A stretch of 64,000 nt of DNA from Bacillota bacterium (GTDB lineage Bacteria > Bacillota > UBA4882 > UBA8346). Under the pieces are notes generated by a model, which was not told the origin of the DNA, searched no databases, and worked only from the letters and a program-made list of their open reading frames with translations. The stretch lies in assembly GCA_023392595.1 (NCBI GenBank), contig JAEVYU010000036.1, positions 1 to 64,000 of the forward strand. The letters run 5' to 3'. Of this stretch, positions 52,867 through 61,953 are shown in pieces. Each line of letters starts with the position of its first letter. The stretch's first letter is position 1. The position numbers and the translations under genes were made by a program.

Positions 52867-53757
52867 ATGGACAAACAACAGACTTATCCACTCAGCCTGG
52901 TAGAAGAAAGCAAGCGGCCAAGCCCGATGATCGCCGCCATGATCCGCTACATCATCTTGACCGTTGTCGCGGTGATCATGATCTATCCCATCATTTGGCT
53001 GCTGGGGGCGACCTTCAAAACCAACAATGAGATATTTACCTCGATCAATTTCATTCCCCATCATTTTGACTTCACACCCTATATCGATGGCTGGAAAACC
53101 CGGACGCCCTATTCCTTTACAACCTTTTTCCGCAATACCTTTGCGTTCGTCCTGCCGAAGATCTTTTTTTCCCTTGTTACCAGCGCATTGACGGCTTACG
53201 GCTTTGCCCGTTTTAATTTTCCTTTTAAAAGAATACTTTTTTCTCTATTAATGGCAACGATGTTCCTGCCGGCGGTGGTGACCCGGATCCCTCTTTATCT
53301 GCTCTGGAAACAGTTGGGCCTCTTAGACACCTATATGCCCCTCATTGCCCCGGCGGTTTTTGCCAACGAACCTTTTTTCGTCTTTATGCTTTTTCAATTT
53401 TTACGCTCCACCCCGACGTATCTGGATGAGGCGGCGACTATCGACGGCTGTAATTCCTTTCAGATTTTTTGGTACACTCTGTTGCCAGTTTTAAAGCCTG
53501 CCCTGATCAGTTGTGTCATCTTTCAGTTTGTATGGAGTTTTAATGACTTTTTAGGACCGCTCATCTATGTGACCAGCCTGGAGAAGTATCCGGTGGCCCT
53601 GGCCCTTAAGATGTCCATCGATCAAAGCAGCGGTATCGTGCAATGGAACCAGATCTTGGCCATGTCCTTCTTGGCGCTCATACCGGCGCTGGTTTTATTC
53701 TTTACCTGTCAAAAGTATTTTGTCGAAGGCGTTGCGACTACAGGTGTGAAAGGATAA
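52867..53757 (+). CDS. Sugar ABC transporter permease (MalG/UgpE type)
   Basis: A 296-residue permease with six predicted helices. The cytoplasmic EAA loop is DEAATIDGCNSFQIFWYTLLPVLKP, and it begins after a polar N-terminus with YIILTVVAVIMIYPIIWLLGA. It starts 3 nt after the first permease. No ATPase gene is in the cluster, so a shared MsmX-like ATPase encoded elsewhere is likely, as for many carbohydrate importers in Bacillota. Confidence 0.92.
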   Translation: MDKQQTYPLSLVEESKRPSPMIAAMIRYIILTVVAVIMIYPIIWLLGATFKTNNEIFTSINFIPHHFDFTPYIDGWKTRTPYSFTTFFRNTFAFVLPKIFFSLVTSALTAYGFARFNFPFKRILFSLLMATMFLPAVVTRIPLYLLWKQLGLLDTYMPLIAPAVFANEPFFVFMLFQFLRSTPTYLDEAATIDGCNSFQIFWYTLLPVLKPALISCVIFQFVWSFNDFLGPLIYVTSLEKYPVALALKMSIDQSSGIVQWNQILAMSFLALIPALVLFFTCQKYFVEGVATTGVKG

Positions 53758-53763
53758 ACTTTT

Positions 53764-55734
53764 ATGGAACCGGACCCCCAAAAATTACTCTTTAAGGTGA
53801 CGCCCATAGTTTCGGATCATGCCGTTCTGCAAAGGGGCAACCCTGTTATGCTCCGGGGCAAGGCAACACCGAACGAGACGGTCAACGTCATAGTGCGCTG
53901 GGAACTCCAGGAGGCGTTTACCGGATTCACTCAGGCCGATGCCTTCGGCAAGTGGAAAATATCCCTACCGGCGCTTCCGGCGGGAGGGCCTTACGGTTTT
54001 ATCTTTTCCAGCGGCGATCAGTTCCTGGCTTTCAAGGATATCTACATCGGCGATGTCTATTTACTGGCAGGCCAGTCCAATATGGAGCTCCCCATGGAGC
54101 GGGTAAAATACCGTTACCCTCAGGATTATCGGGTAGGAATCTCTCTGAACTCCAAGTCTTGCAGTGAGCAGTCACCCAGTCGCCCCGGCTCCGAACCTGT
54201 TGATGGACTGAGTACGGCCCCTGTCCGCCAATTTAAAGTCCCCATTGAATGGGATTTTAAAGAGGAACATTTGGAACTATCCGGCGGGGAATGGATTTCA
54301 GCCACACCAATGGATACACGGCATTTTAGCGCCGTTGGTTTCTTTTTTGCCAAAACCCTCTATGAAACCTACCATGTCCCTATTGGATTGATTTTGACCG
54401 CCGTAGGAGGGACCCTTATTCAGTCATGGCTCTCCCGCGAGAAATTGCGGGATTTTCCAGCCGACCTGAACTTGGCGGAACGATGCGCGGATGATGTTTA
54501 TGTGAAAAACACGCTGGTGAGCGACACTCAACGGGCTAAACAATGGTGGGAAGATTTAGAAGGCTTGGATCGGGGTATGAAAGCGGCTTCACCTTGGCGA
54601 GGGATCACCCTTGACACTCCTTGGGACGGGATCGCGGAGCTACAAAACCCCGGCGTTATCTGGTTTCGTAAACTGGTTGAGATTCCTCCGGAATTGGCGG
54701 GAAAACCCGCTCGCCTATCCCTGGGCACAATTCGGGACGCTGATGTGACCTATTTGAACGGAGTTCGGGTGGGTAATGTCACTTACCAATACCCGCCCCG
54801 GGAATATGAACTCTCCGCCGGGTTGCCGGCGGGCAGCAATGAAATCACTATCCGTGTCGCTGCTCTCCGCGGGCGGGGATGTTTTACAAGAGGGAAGAAA
54901 CGTTCCCTGATATGGGATGGAACCGCGATGGACCTTTCCGATGGTTGGGAATACGTCCGGGGTGCCGACATGCCTCCTCTGGCGGAACCAACCTTTTTCG
55001 AAAGGATTCCCACCGGCATGTACCAAGCGATGATTGCCCCCCTTCATGATTTTCCCCTAAAGGGTGTTTTATGGTATCAGGGGGAGAGCAACGCCGAAGA
55101 GGGCGAGCGCTATCCCGCTTATTTCAGCCGTTTGACTGATTTATGGCGGGAAAAGTGGCGCATACTGGACCTTCCAGTACTTTTTATCCAGTTGCCCAAT
55201 TATGATTTGGAAGACGCCGTTCATTGGGTAGCGTTTCGCGATATGCAAAGGACCCTTACCGCGATTCCGCACACCGCCATGGTGGTATCCATCGATTGCG
55301 GGGAGGAAAACGATTTGCATCCGACCGGGAAAATGCCTATCGGACAACGTTTAGCTTATGCGGCCTTTCAAGAGGTGTATGGGGAAAACGGCGATTGGCT
55401 CAGCCCGCTGATTAGCGGTGTAGAGAACGAATCAGGCTCAGGAACATTGATTTTGCAATTCGCCAACGCCGTCAATGGTTTGGAAACGGCGGACGGCAAG
55501 GCGCCGGCCGGATTGGAAATTGAATGGCGAAAGGAGCTAACAGGCGAAGTAATAGTCACCCCTGTCACCGGAACGATTACCGAAAACCGGGTAATTATAC
55601 CTCTTGCCGGGTTGGGGACGAATGTCGCCTGGACAATTATTGCCGTGCGCTACGCCTATTCCAATACTCCGAAAGACGCTAACCTTTGTAACAAAAAAGG
55701 ACTACCGGCGTCGCCATTTTACATCAAACTGTAA
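53764..55734 (+). CDS. SASA-family acetylesterase (sialate O-acetylesterase-like)
   Basis: A 656-residue SGNH-type carbohydrate esterase. The nucleophile Ser is in LLAGQSNMELPM (about residue 104). WYQGESNAEEGERYP (about 439) is the next SGNH block. NDLHPTGKMPIGQRLA (about 516) holds the catalytic Asp/His. A jelly-roll insertion (about 300-375, IWFRKLVEIPPELAGKPARL) splits the catalytic domain, as is usual for the family. There is no signal peptide, so it probably removes acetyl groups from imported xylo-oligosaccharides. It is 6 nt after the second permease. Confidence 0.9.
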   Translation: MEPDPQKLLFKVTPIVSDHAVLQRGNPVMLRGKATPNETVNVIVRWELQEAFTGFTQADAFGKWKISLPALPAGGPYGFIFSSGDQFLAFKDIYIGDVYLLAGQSNMELPMERVKYRYPQDYRVGISLNSKSCSEQSPSRPGSEPVDGLSTAPVRQFKVPIEWDFKEEHLELSGGEWISATPMDTRHFSAVGFFFAKTLYETYHVPIGLILTAVGGTLIQSWLSREKLRDFPADLNLAERCADDVYVKNTLVSDTQRAKQWWEDLEGLDRGMKAASPWRGITLDTPWDGIAELQNPGVIWFRKLVEIPPELAGKPARLSLGTIRDADVTYLNGVRVGNVTYQYPPREYELSAGLPAGSNEITIRVAALRGRGCFTRGKKRSLIWDGTAMDLSDGWEYVRGADMPPLAEPTFFERIPTGMYQAMIAPLHDFPLKGVLWYQGESNAEEGERYPAYFSRLTDLWREKWRILDLPVLFIQLPNYDLEDAVHWVAFRDMQRTLTAIPHTAMVVSIDCGEENDLHPTGKMPIGQRLAYAAFQEVYGENGDWLSPLISGVENESGSGTLILQFANAVNGLETADGKAPAGLEIEWRKELTGEVIVTPVTGTITENRVIIPLAGLGTNVAWTIIAVRYAYSNTPKDANLCNKKGLPASPFYIKL

Positions 55735-55787
55735 GCCGTTTTTTGGGATGAGATCTAGATGGATCGGTAAAAAGGATGGGTTTTTAT

Positions 55788-56759
55788 ATGGAAAAAAATC
55801 GGGAAGCAAGGAAGAATGCCCTCATTATCGGCGGAAGCGGGGGTTTAAGCGGACGCTTGGCCACTATGGCGCAGGATGAGTATCAGGTGTGGGCGTTGAC
55901 AAGAGGCTTGCGCCCGCTGGGGGAAAGTATTCAATCCCTCGTCACCGATCGCAATGACGAGGATGCCTTTCAGAGTGCGGTTATGGGCGCTGGTATCCAG
56001 TGGGACGTTGTATTTGACTGTATTTGTATGAAGGAGTCCCATGCCCAACAGGACTTGCGAGTATTGCCACAGGTGAGCAAAAGGCTGGTGGTGATTTCCA
56101 CTGATTCCGTCTACGACCCCGCCCATAAGGAAACCCCTCAAACGGAGGAAACAGATTATTATGTAGTGGACGGGAGCGAATTGCCCGAGGGAAGCTATGC
56201 GGGAAACAAACGAAAAATGGAGGAAGTATTTCTACGCTATTGGGAGGAGGAAAAGCGACAAGCAGAACAGGCTTCTTTGGCGGTGACCCTTTTCCGGCCC
56301 GGACATATCTATGGACCCGGATTTTTAATCGGCTGTTATCCCGAACACAGCCGTCAACCGGAGCTGCTTGATCTGATTGCAAAGGACATGCCTCTGTCAC
56401 TCGTAGCGGGCGGTATTTACCTCACCCAGCCGATCTTCGTTGATGACTTGGCCGCGACCATGCTGGACTGTGTAAATAACCATAAAACTTTCGGGGAAAT
56501 CTTTGGTATCGGTGGCCCGAAGGCGGTTGAAAATCGAATTTACTATGAACTCATAGGAGAGCTTTTGGGAAAACGAGTTACGATAAAGGAAATCCCTTTG
56601 ACCGGATATGGAAGTGACCATCCTGAGTTTGCTGGTCATCTCAACCACCGGATTTACGACTTGAGCAAATTGTGCGCGACCGGAGTGCAGTGCCCGTCCA
56701 CCCCGTTAAAGGACGGGCTGAGAATATATCTGGAATCGTTGGGCTATGCGACGGTATAA
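55788..56759 (+). CDS. NAD-dependent epimerase/dehydratase (extended SDR)
   Basis: A 323-residue SDR-fold protein. The N-terminal nucleotide motif is LIIGGSGGLSGRLA, the active-site STDSVYD and SYAGNKRKMEEV supply Ser/Tyr/Lys, and RPGHIYGPG is the usual next motif. I favour ATG 55788 because GGATGGG is near; ATG 55776 is also in frame. It ends the glucuronoxylan cluster. Its substrate may be a uronic or acetylated sugar, but that is guesswork. Confidence 0.83.
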   Translation: MEKNREARKNALIIGGSGGLSGRLATMAQDEYQVWALTRGLRPLGESIQSLVTDRNDEDAFQSAVMGAGIQWDVVFDCICMKESHAQQDLRVLPQVSKRLVVISTDSVYDPAHKETPQTEETDYYVVDGSELPEGSYAGNKRKMEEVFLRYWEEEKRQAEQASLAVTLFRPGHIYGPGFLIGCYPEHSRQPELLDLIAKDMPLSLVAGGIYLTQPIFVDDLAATMLDCVNNHKTFGEIFGIGGPKAVENRIYYELIGELLGKRVTIKEIPLTGYGSDHPEFAGHLNHRIYDLSKLCATGVQCPSTPLKDGLRIYLESLGYATV

Positions 56760-56823
56760 CCTCTAAACCGGATGACTGAAATCCATCATGATATTATAGA
56801 TGTGTCGCTTTCGGGGCGTAGCA

Positions 56824-56841
56824 GAAGATAACGTTTTCTGT
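56824..56841. promoter_or_regulatory. Diverged LacI-type operator
   Basis: GAAGATAACGTTTTCTGT matches 14 of 18 positions of the palindrome at 58144-58161, with the central AACGTTTTCT conserved. It may be an auxiliary site for looping or for another promoter. Confidence 0.45.
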
Positions 56842-57020
56842 CAATTAGGACAGCGAATTGCTAAAAAATTGTAACTTATGAGCCTGGGATTTTTAATTTA
56901 GTTTCAAAAGTTCAGGTGAGATCGAATTTTATGACTTCGTGAGACTGTCAGATTGTTTCATTTTTTAGATATTGGATTTAGCGGATAGGGGACGTTTTTA
57001 AAATTAATTTCTTTGAAAGC

Positions 57021-57049
57021 TTGACTTTAAAAGATAAAGAATATATTAT
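57021..57049 (+). promoter_or_regulatory. Sigma-A-type promoter of the LacI gene
   Basis: TTGACT (57021-57026), 17-nt spacer, TATTAT (57044-57049). An operator begins about 14 nt after the -10, where binding would block the polymerase. Confidence 0.65.
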
Positions 57050-57062
57050 AAAGATGTTAACG

Positions 57063-57080
57063 ATAGACAACGTTTTCTAT
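57063..57080. promoter_or_regulatory. LacI-type operator before the regulator gene
   Basis: ATAGACAACGTTTTCTAT differs from the perfect palindrome at 58144-58161 by one base and lies between the promoter and the LacI-family gene, suggesting autorepression. Confidence 0.7.
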
Positions 57081-57116
57081 CATATGGATTGGTAGTTTGG
57101 TTTTGGAGGTTCTGAT

Positions 57117-58130
57117 GTGGACAAAACGACAATCAAAGAAGTGGCTAAAAGGGCGAATGTATCATTATCTACGGTATCAAGGGTAATCAATAACAATTAC
57201 CCGGTCAGTGATAAAGCCCGGGAAAAAGTTCTTCAATGCATCAAGGATTTAAATTATCAACCCAACGGAATCGCCAGGAGTTTAAAGAATCACAAAACTA
57301 ATATGATTGGTTTTGTGGTCGCGGATATCTCTAACCCCTTTTTTATGCAGATAGCCAAAGCCATGGAGAGTGTAATTAGCACGGAAGATCATAGTCTTGT
57401 TTTTTGCAGCAGTGATGGCATACCCCAAAAAGAACAAAAATTGCTGGAAATGCTGAATGAAAAAAGGGTGGAAGCGATTGTTATCGCTTCTTCAGACCCT
57501 ACGGGTTCTTTTATTAAACAATTGGTAGAGCAGGGTATGCCGGTGGTTATGATTGACCGAAAGATTTCAGGCATCAATACGGATGTGATCGTGGAAGACA
57601 ATTTTGATGCCGCTTACCGTCTTACCGAGCATTTGATTAAAAACGGGCATCGCAAGATCGCCATCGTTAATGTATCATTAGCTATTAGTGTCGGCATGGA
57701 GAGATTTGACGGATTTAAAGAAGCATTCAAACATTATGGTTTGTCGCTGAAGGATCATCATGTTTTGCAGGGGGGATTTCAACGGCAAGATGCCTGTGAG
57801 GCAGTAAAAAAAATGATTATCGAAAATAAGGACGATATCCCGACCGCTTTGTTTTGCTCTAATAACATCATGGCCGAGGGCGCTATTATTGCTCTTCGCC
57901 AATTTGGCTTAAAAATTCCGGAGGATATTTCCTTGGTTTCTTTTGGATCAAAGGATCTATTGGATTTGATTGAGCCCAAGCTGACTATCGCTTCTCAAAA
58001 TACTTATGCGATGGGAAGCAAGGCCGGTCAGATTATTTTAAACAGGCTCAGTAGTCATTATCCATATGATTATAAAGAATATGTCATTGTCTCTGAAATT
58101 CTCATCCGGGATTCCGTCAAGACACTATAA
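57117..58130 (+). CDS. LacI-family transcriptional regulator
   Basis: A 337-residue repressor starting at a GTG with GGAGG upstream. The LacI HTH and hinge are TIKEVAKRANVSLSTVSRVI and PVSDKAREKVLQCIKDLNYQ-like, and the periplasmic-binding-like effector domain follows (about 62-337). Operators matching the LacI style lie before this gene and before the ABC transporter genes. The effector is presumably the sugar or sugar phosphate handled by the downstream genes. Confidence 0.93.
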   Translation: MDKTTIKEVAKRANVSLSTVSRVINNNYPVSDKAREKVLQCIKDLNYQPNGIARSLKNHKTNMIGFVVADISNPFFMQIAKAMESVISTEDHSLVFCSSDGIPQKEQKLLEMLNEKRVEAIVIASSDPTGSFIKQLVEQGMPVVMIDRKISGINTDVIVEDNFDAAYRLTEHLIKNGHRKIAIVNVSLAISVGMERFDGFKEAFKHYGLSLKDHHVLQGGFQRQDACEAVKKMIIENKDDIPTALFCSNNIMAEGAIIALRQFGLKIPEDISLVSFGSKDLLDLIEPKLTIASQNTYAMGSKAGQIILNRLSSHYPYDYKEYVIVSEILIRDSVKTL

Positions 58131-58143
58131 TTTTTTTCCAAGA

Positions 58144-58161
58144 ATAGAAAACGTTTTCTAT
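58144..58161. promoter_or_regulatory. Perfect 18-bp LacI-type operator
   Basis: ATAGAAAACGTTTTCTAT is a perfect palindrome, 36 nt before the permease gene and just after the regulator stop. A TATAAT at 58126-58131 precedes it, so it probably controls an internal promoter for the ABC-hydrolase-aldolase-kinase genes. Confidence 0.75.
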
Positions 58162-58197
58162 CAATTTACAATAAAGAAAAGAAAGGGGCTATGATAC

Positions 58198-59013
58198 ATG
58201 CCTAACGATCAACAACAGCTGCAACGGCGAAGGAAAGAAGGTTTATTTTCCATGGAAAGCATAAACAATGGGATGATACTTTTATTATCATTCGGCGTGC
58301 TGTTGCTGTTATGGAGCATAATTTCTGCATTTCCCGAAATCAGTACGATTATTGTCAGCCCGGTTAAGGTTTTTAAAGCATTCATCACCGATGTCGCCAA
58401 CGGAAAATTACTGGGAAACATCAAGGTCAGTTTAATTCGAGTTTTCGGTGGTTTTATACTTGGAGTCATTGCTTCGATCCCGGTTGCTTTTTTATTAGGG
58501 TGGTACCGACCATTCCGTAGGATTGTCGAGCCCTGGATCCAATTTTTTAGAACCATCCCTCCCATTGCTCTTATTCCACTTGTCATCGTAATATTTGGTA
58601 TTGGCACTTCAGCTAAAATCGCGATCATCTTTTTTGCCGTTTTTTTGGTCATGGTGGTGACAATTTATCAAGGTGTCAGAAATGTCGATGTCACTTTGAT
58701 AAAAGCTGCCAGAGTGCTTGATGCGAACGATAAGGACATCTTCTTAAATGTGGTTGTGCCTGCCTCTTTCCCCTATATTTTGGTCGGTATTCGTTTGGGG
58801 TTGGCCACAGCGCTAACCACACTGGTTGCCGCCGAATTAACCGGCGCTTCTCAAGGATTGGGAAACATGATTCAGGAAGCAGCCCTTACTTTTGCTATGG
58901 ATGAAGTTATTTTAGGAATCATCACCATTGGGGTTATCGGTTTTGTTTTAGATAAAATCGTATTATTTCTTGAACGGAAATTAACAGGATGGCAGGAGGT
59001 GCATAACCGATGA
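58198..59013 (+). CDS. ABC transporter permease, SsuC/TauC/NrtB type
   Basis: A 271-residue permease with about six helices. IRVFGGFILGVIASIPVAFLLGW and the coupling region KAARVLDANDKDIFLNVVVPASFPYILVGIRLGL match the sulfonate/taurine/nitrate permease family. It overlaps the ATPase gene by 4 nt (ATGA). This family is not normally a sugar importer, which makes the company of sugar-phosphate enzymes unusual. Confidence 0.92.
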   Translation: MPNDQQQLQRRRKEGLFSMESINNGMILLLSFGVLLLLWSIISAFPEISTIIVSPVKVFKAFITDVANGKLLGNIKVSLIRVFGGFILGVIASIPVAFLLGWYRPFRRIVEPWIQFFRTIPPIALIPLVIVIFGIGTSAKIAIIFFAVFLVMVVTIYQGVRNVDVTLIKAARVLDANDKDIFLNVVVPASFPYILVGIRLGLATALTTLVAAELTGASQGLGNMIQEAALTFAMDEVILGIITIGVIGFVLDKIVLFLERKLTGWQEVHNR

Positions 59014-59807
59014 CGGGTGAACTCGAAAACTCAAGCATTGAGATTGAGATAAGGGATGTCACCAAGGTCTATGAAGGCCGAAGCGGTCCCAGCATAGCTT
59101 TGGATACGGTGAACCTCGATCTGATACATAATGAATTTGTGACGGTAGTCGGTCCCAGCGGTTGTGGGAAGACAACATTGCTCAATATTATCGCCGGTTT
59201 ACTGGAACCTAGCACTGGCCATGTGAAAATAGGCGGAAAAGTTGTAACCGGGCCCGGGAAAGGTAAAGGGGTCGTATTTCAACAGTATGCTTTGTTTCCG
59301 TGGATGACGGTTCTTGAAAATGTGAAATTTGGACTTAAGTTGAAACATGTTCCCGAAAAAGAATCCACTGCAATTGCCGAAAGCTATATCGAATTGGTTG
59401 GGTTAAAAGAGTTTCGTAGCGCCTATCCCAAGGAACTATCCGGTGGGATGAAACAGCGGGTCGCCATCGCCAGGGCTTATGCTGCAAAACCATCCGTTTT
59501 GTTATTGGATGAGCCGTTTGGTGCTTTGGATGCTCAGACCCGGGCCCAATTGCAGGAGAATCTTTTAAATACCTGGGCTAAAGAAAAGAAAACCTGCTTT
59601 TTTATTACCCATGATGTTGAAGAAGCGGTATTGCTCGCGCAACGAGTTATTTTAATGAGCGCCCGTCCGGGGAGGATTAAAGAGCTCATTGATATTGACC
59701 TACCTTATCCCAGAAACCAGCAATTGAAATTGACTAAGGAATTTAATGAAATAAAAAACCTTTTATGGTCTAAGGTTTATGAAGAATATTTGGACCATGC
59801 AAAGTAA
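59010..59807 (+). CDS. ABC transporter ATP-binding protein, SsuB/TauB/NrtD type
   Basis: A 265-residue ATPase. Walker A is GPSGCGKTT, the signature is LSGGMKQRVAIARA, Walker B LLLDEPFGALD and the switch His is in FFITHDVEEAV. The gene is translationally coupled to the permease. The dedicated ATPase contrasts with the upstream xylan importer, which has none. Confidence 0.94.
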   Translation: MTGELENSSIEIEIRDVTKVYEGRSGPSIALDTVNLDLIHNEFVTVVGPSGCGKTTLLNIIAGLLEPSTGHVKIGGKVVTGPGKGKGVVFQQYALFPWMTVLENVKFGLKLKHVPEKESTAIAESYIELVGLKEFRSAYPKELSGGMKQRVAIARAYAAKPSVLLLDEPFGALDAQTRAQLQENLLNTWAKEKKTCFFITHDVEEAVLLAQRVILMSARPGRIKELIDIDLPYPRNQQLKLTKEFNEIKNLLWSKVYEEYLDHAK

Positions 59808-59837
59808 AACCGGAACAGTGCAAAGTAATGGATCAAT

Positions 59838-59854
59838 CACCGGTCCGGCCGGTG
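59838..59854 (+). repeat. Intercistronic hairpin before binding-protein gene
   Basis: CACCGG (59838-59843) and CCGGTG (59849-59854) pair around a 5-nt loop. No T-run follows; it probably tunes mRNA stability between the ATPase and binding-protein genes. Confidence 0.55.
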
Positions 59855-59894
59855 TCTGATTAATAAACCAAAGCAAAAAGGAAGGGTGGTTGTA

Positions 59895-60959
59895 ATGAAA
59901 AAAAGAAATCTGTGGATCGGAAGTAAAATTTTATTTTTGATTTTGCTCGTTACCTGCGTGACGGGGATTGTGGAAGGGCGCGACAATGACAAAACGGCTG
60001 AAAAGACACAGGCTAAAGAGGTAATTCGAATTAAGGTAGCTTATCATCCCCATCTGGTTGGATTGGGGGCAATTTTAGCAGCAGAGAAGCAAGGCTATTT
60101 TAAACAAGAAAATCTTGAAGTTGAACTGGTAAAATTCACTGCCGGACCCCCGGAAATTGCGGCAATGATTTCCGGTGATATCGATATCGGATATTTGGGT
60201 GTGGGAGCCCACATATTCGGTCCGAAAAAACAATGCGTGATGATTACTATGGACTGCACTGACTTGAGTAGTGAAATCATGGTCACCAAAAAATCCGGAA
60301 TCAAGTCGATCAAGGATCTGAAGGGAAAGACCATCGGAATTACCAAAGGAACAACCTCGGAATTGTTTTTGAGTTTGGCTCTAAAGCGCGCGAAAATCGC
60401 TCCTTCGCAAGTGGAGATTGTCAATATGGATGCCGCCGGGAAAGTAGCCGCCTTCATGACCAACAAAATCGACGGCATTTCCATCGAATCGCCCTATACG
60501 GATCAGATTCGGAAGAACAATTCGGAAAATACGGTAACCATTCAGACTTCAAAAGACTTTTTACCCAAAGCGGTTTTTCCGAACAGTTGGATTACTACGC
60601 CGAGGTTTTTAGCAAATCCAAAGAATCAGGAAGCAACGGTCAGATTTTTAAAGTGCCTACTGAAGGGTCAACAATACCGGGTTGACCATATGAATGAAAC
60701 CGTAAGTCTGGTTGCCGATTATTTGCAGCAGCCCAAGGAAGTTATCGGCAGTCTGGTTGAAAAGACCAATTTCATGGATAATCGTAGCGTAGAGAAGATA
60801 TTTACAAACGGAACGGCGCTGAAATGGTACGAGGCTCAAGAGAAAATGTTTATCGATGCCGGTTTGCTGGATAATTTCGTATCGGCGAAGGAATTTGTCA
60901 AACCCCAATATCTGATGGAAGCTTTTAAAGAACTCCGGATGGAAAATAAAAACGAATAG
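59895..60959 (+). CDS. ABC substrate-binding protein, SsuA/TauA/NMT1 type
   Basis: A 354-residue exported binding protein. An N-terminal signal peptide (hydrophobic KILFLILLVTCVTGIV) is evident but without a standard lipobox. The NMT1/SsuA fold is visible in LVGLGAILAAEKQGYFKQEN, ISGDIDIGYLGVGAHI and IKDLKGKTIGITKGTTSE. Such proteins bind small sulfonates, nitrate, aromatic acids or pyrimidine precursors. ATG 59895 gives the shortest signal peptide. Confidence 0.9.
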   Translation: MKKRNLWIGSKILFLILLVTCVTGIVEGRDNDKTAEKTQAKEVIRIKVAYHPHLVGLGAILAAEKQGYFKQENLEVELVKFTAGPPEIAAMISGDIDIGYLGVGAHIFGPKKQCVMITMDCTDLSSEIMVTKKSGIKSIKDLKGKTIGITKGTTSELFLSLALKRAKIAPSQVEIVNMDAAGKVAAFMTNKIDGISIESPYTDQIRKNNSENTVTIQTSKDFLPKAVFPNSWITTPRFLANPKNQEATVRFLKCLLKGQQYRVDHMNETVSLVADYLQQPKEVIGSLVEKTNFMDNRSVEKIFTNGTALKWYEAQEKMFIDAGLLDNFVSAKEFVKPQYLMEAFKELRMENKNE

Positions 60960-60978
60960 CTAAGGCTGGAATTTTATT

Positions 60979-61018
60979 GGATGGATTGGGAGGGATCGTT
61001 TGTTTTCCCCATCCATCC
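60979..61018 (+). repeat. Strong hairpin after binding-protein gene
   Basis: GGATGGAT plus TGGG (60979-60990) pairs with CCCC plus ATCCATCC (61007-61018) with a 16-nt loop. It lies between the binding-protein gene and the hydrolase gene and could attenuate or stabilise the transcript. Confidence 0.6.
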
Positions 61019-61053
61019 CGGTTTGAACCTCGTGCAGAAGATAGGAGTTAGGG

Positions 61054-61953
61054 ATGAAATTAATAGACGATCAGCAATTTATGGAATTACTGGAAAACGG
61101 ATCATGGACGGATCAAGTTCTTCCCCAATCGTTGACTTTCATTGAAGATCAACTTTTAACCACTGCGCCAAAGGGGAAAAACATATTAATGGATATTTAT
61201 TATCGAAAAAAAAAACCCTTATCCCATCGGCCTGCAGTGATTTTCCTGCACGGAGGGGGGTTTTGGAGCGGGGATAAACGGCAATTTTGGCCTCAAGCTT
61301 CATTTCTGGCCTTAAAACATAATTTTTTTGCTGTTTCGGTCAATTATCGTTTAAGCGGGGATGCTTTCTTTCCGGCAGCTTTATGGGACGTTAAATGTGC
61401 AATTCGTTGGGTTCGATCGGTTAGCGAAAGTTATCATATTGATCCTCAAAAGATCGCTTTGATAGGAGGTTCTCCCGGAGGTCAACTCGCGGCTATGGCG
61501 GGAGTGACGAATGGAGTTCAAGCATATGAAGGAAACGGTGGTTATGGTGGTTTTGCAAGCGATGTGAATCTGGCGATCATTTTTAACGGGGTTTTGGATT
61601 TTATCAGTTTTCTGAAAACCGCTCCCGGCGAAAAAGACCATGTTCAGCAATATTTGGGCGGAACTCTGGAACTGGCCCCGGAAAGGTACCAGGAAGCTTC
61701 GCCCCTTTCGCGGGTGGGCCTTGGGGCCCCACCGATGCTTTTGTTGCATGGCAGGGATGATTCAGTGATTCCTTGGGAAAACTCGGCCCGGATGGTTGAA
61801 AAACTTAATAAACTGGGAATTCCATCGGAAATGGAACTTTTTGACGAAAAAGGACATGGTTGGTTCAACCAGCCTGCGGAAGTAATAGAAACCTTGAAGC
61901 GGATTGAGCCGTTTATCGCTAAACATTTTGGTTTACCAAAGGAGGGTTGTTAA
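61054..61953 (+). CDS. Alpha/beta hydrolase (esterase/lipase-like)
   Basis: A 299-residue cytoplasmic hydrolase of the BD-FAE/hormone-sensitive-lipase-like type. The oxyanion motif is FLHGGGFWSGDK, the nucleophile Ser is in GGSPGG (about residue 142), the Asp is in LHGRDDSVIP and the His in EKGHGWFN. The substrate is likely a small ester of the imported compound. Its stop overlaps the aldolase start by one base, so translation is coupled. Confidence 0.88.
   Translation: MKLIDDQQFMELLENGSWTDQVLPQSLTFIEDQLLTTAPKGKNILMDIYYRKKKPLSHRPAVIFLHGGGFWSGDKRQFWPQASFLALKHNFFAVSVNYRLSGDAFFPAALWDVKCAIRWVRSVSESYHIDPQKIALIGGSPGGQLAAMAGVTNGVQAYEGNGGYGGFASDVNLAIIFNGVLDFISFLKTAPGEKDHVQQYLGGTLELAPERYQEASPLSRVGLGAPPMLLLHGRDDSVIPWENSARMVEKLNKLGIPSEMELFDEKGHGWFNQPAEVIETLKRIEPFIAKHFGLPKEGC

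Larger units (their letters stand above)
56760..57116. other. Regulatory spacer before the LacI gene
   Basis: A 357-nt spacer without a gene. It carries a diverged operator-like palindrome (56824-56841), a good sigma-A promoter (57021-57049) and a near-perfect operator (57063-57080). Confidence 0.6.
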
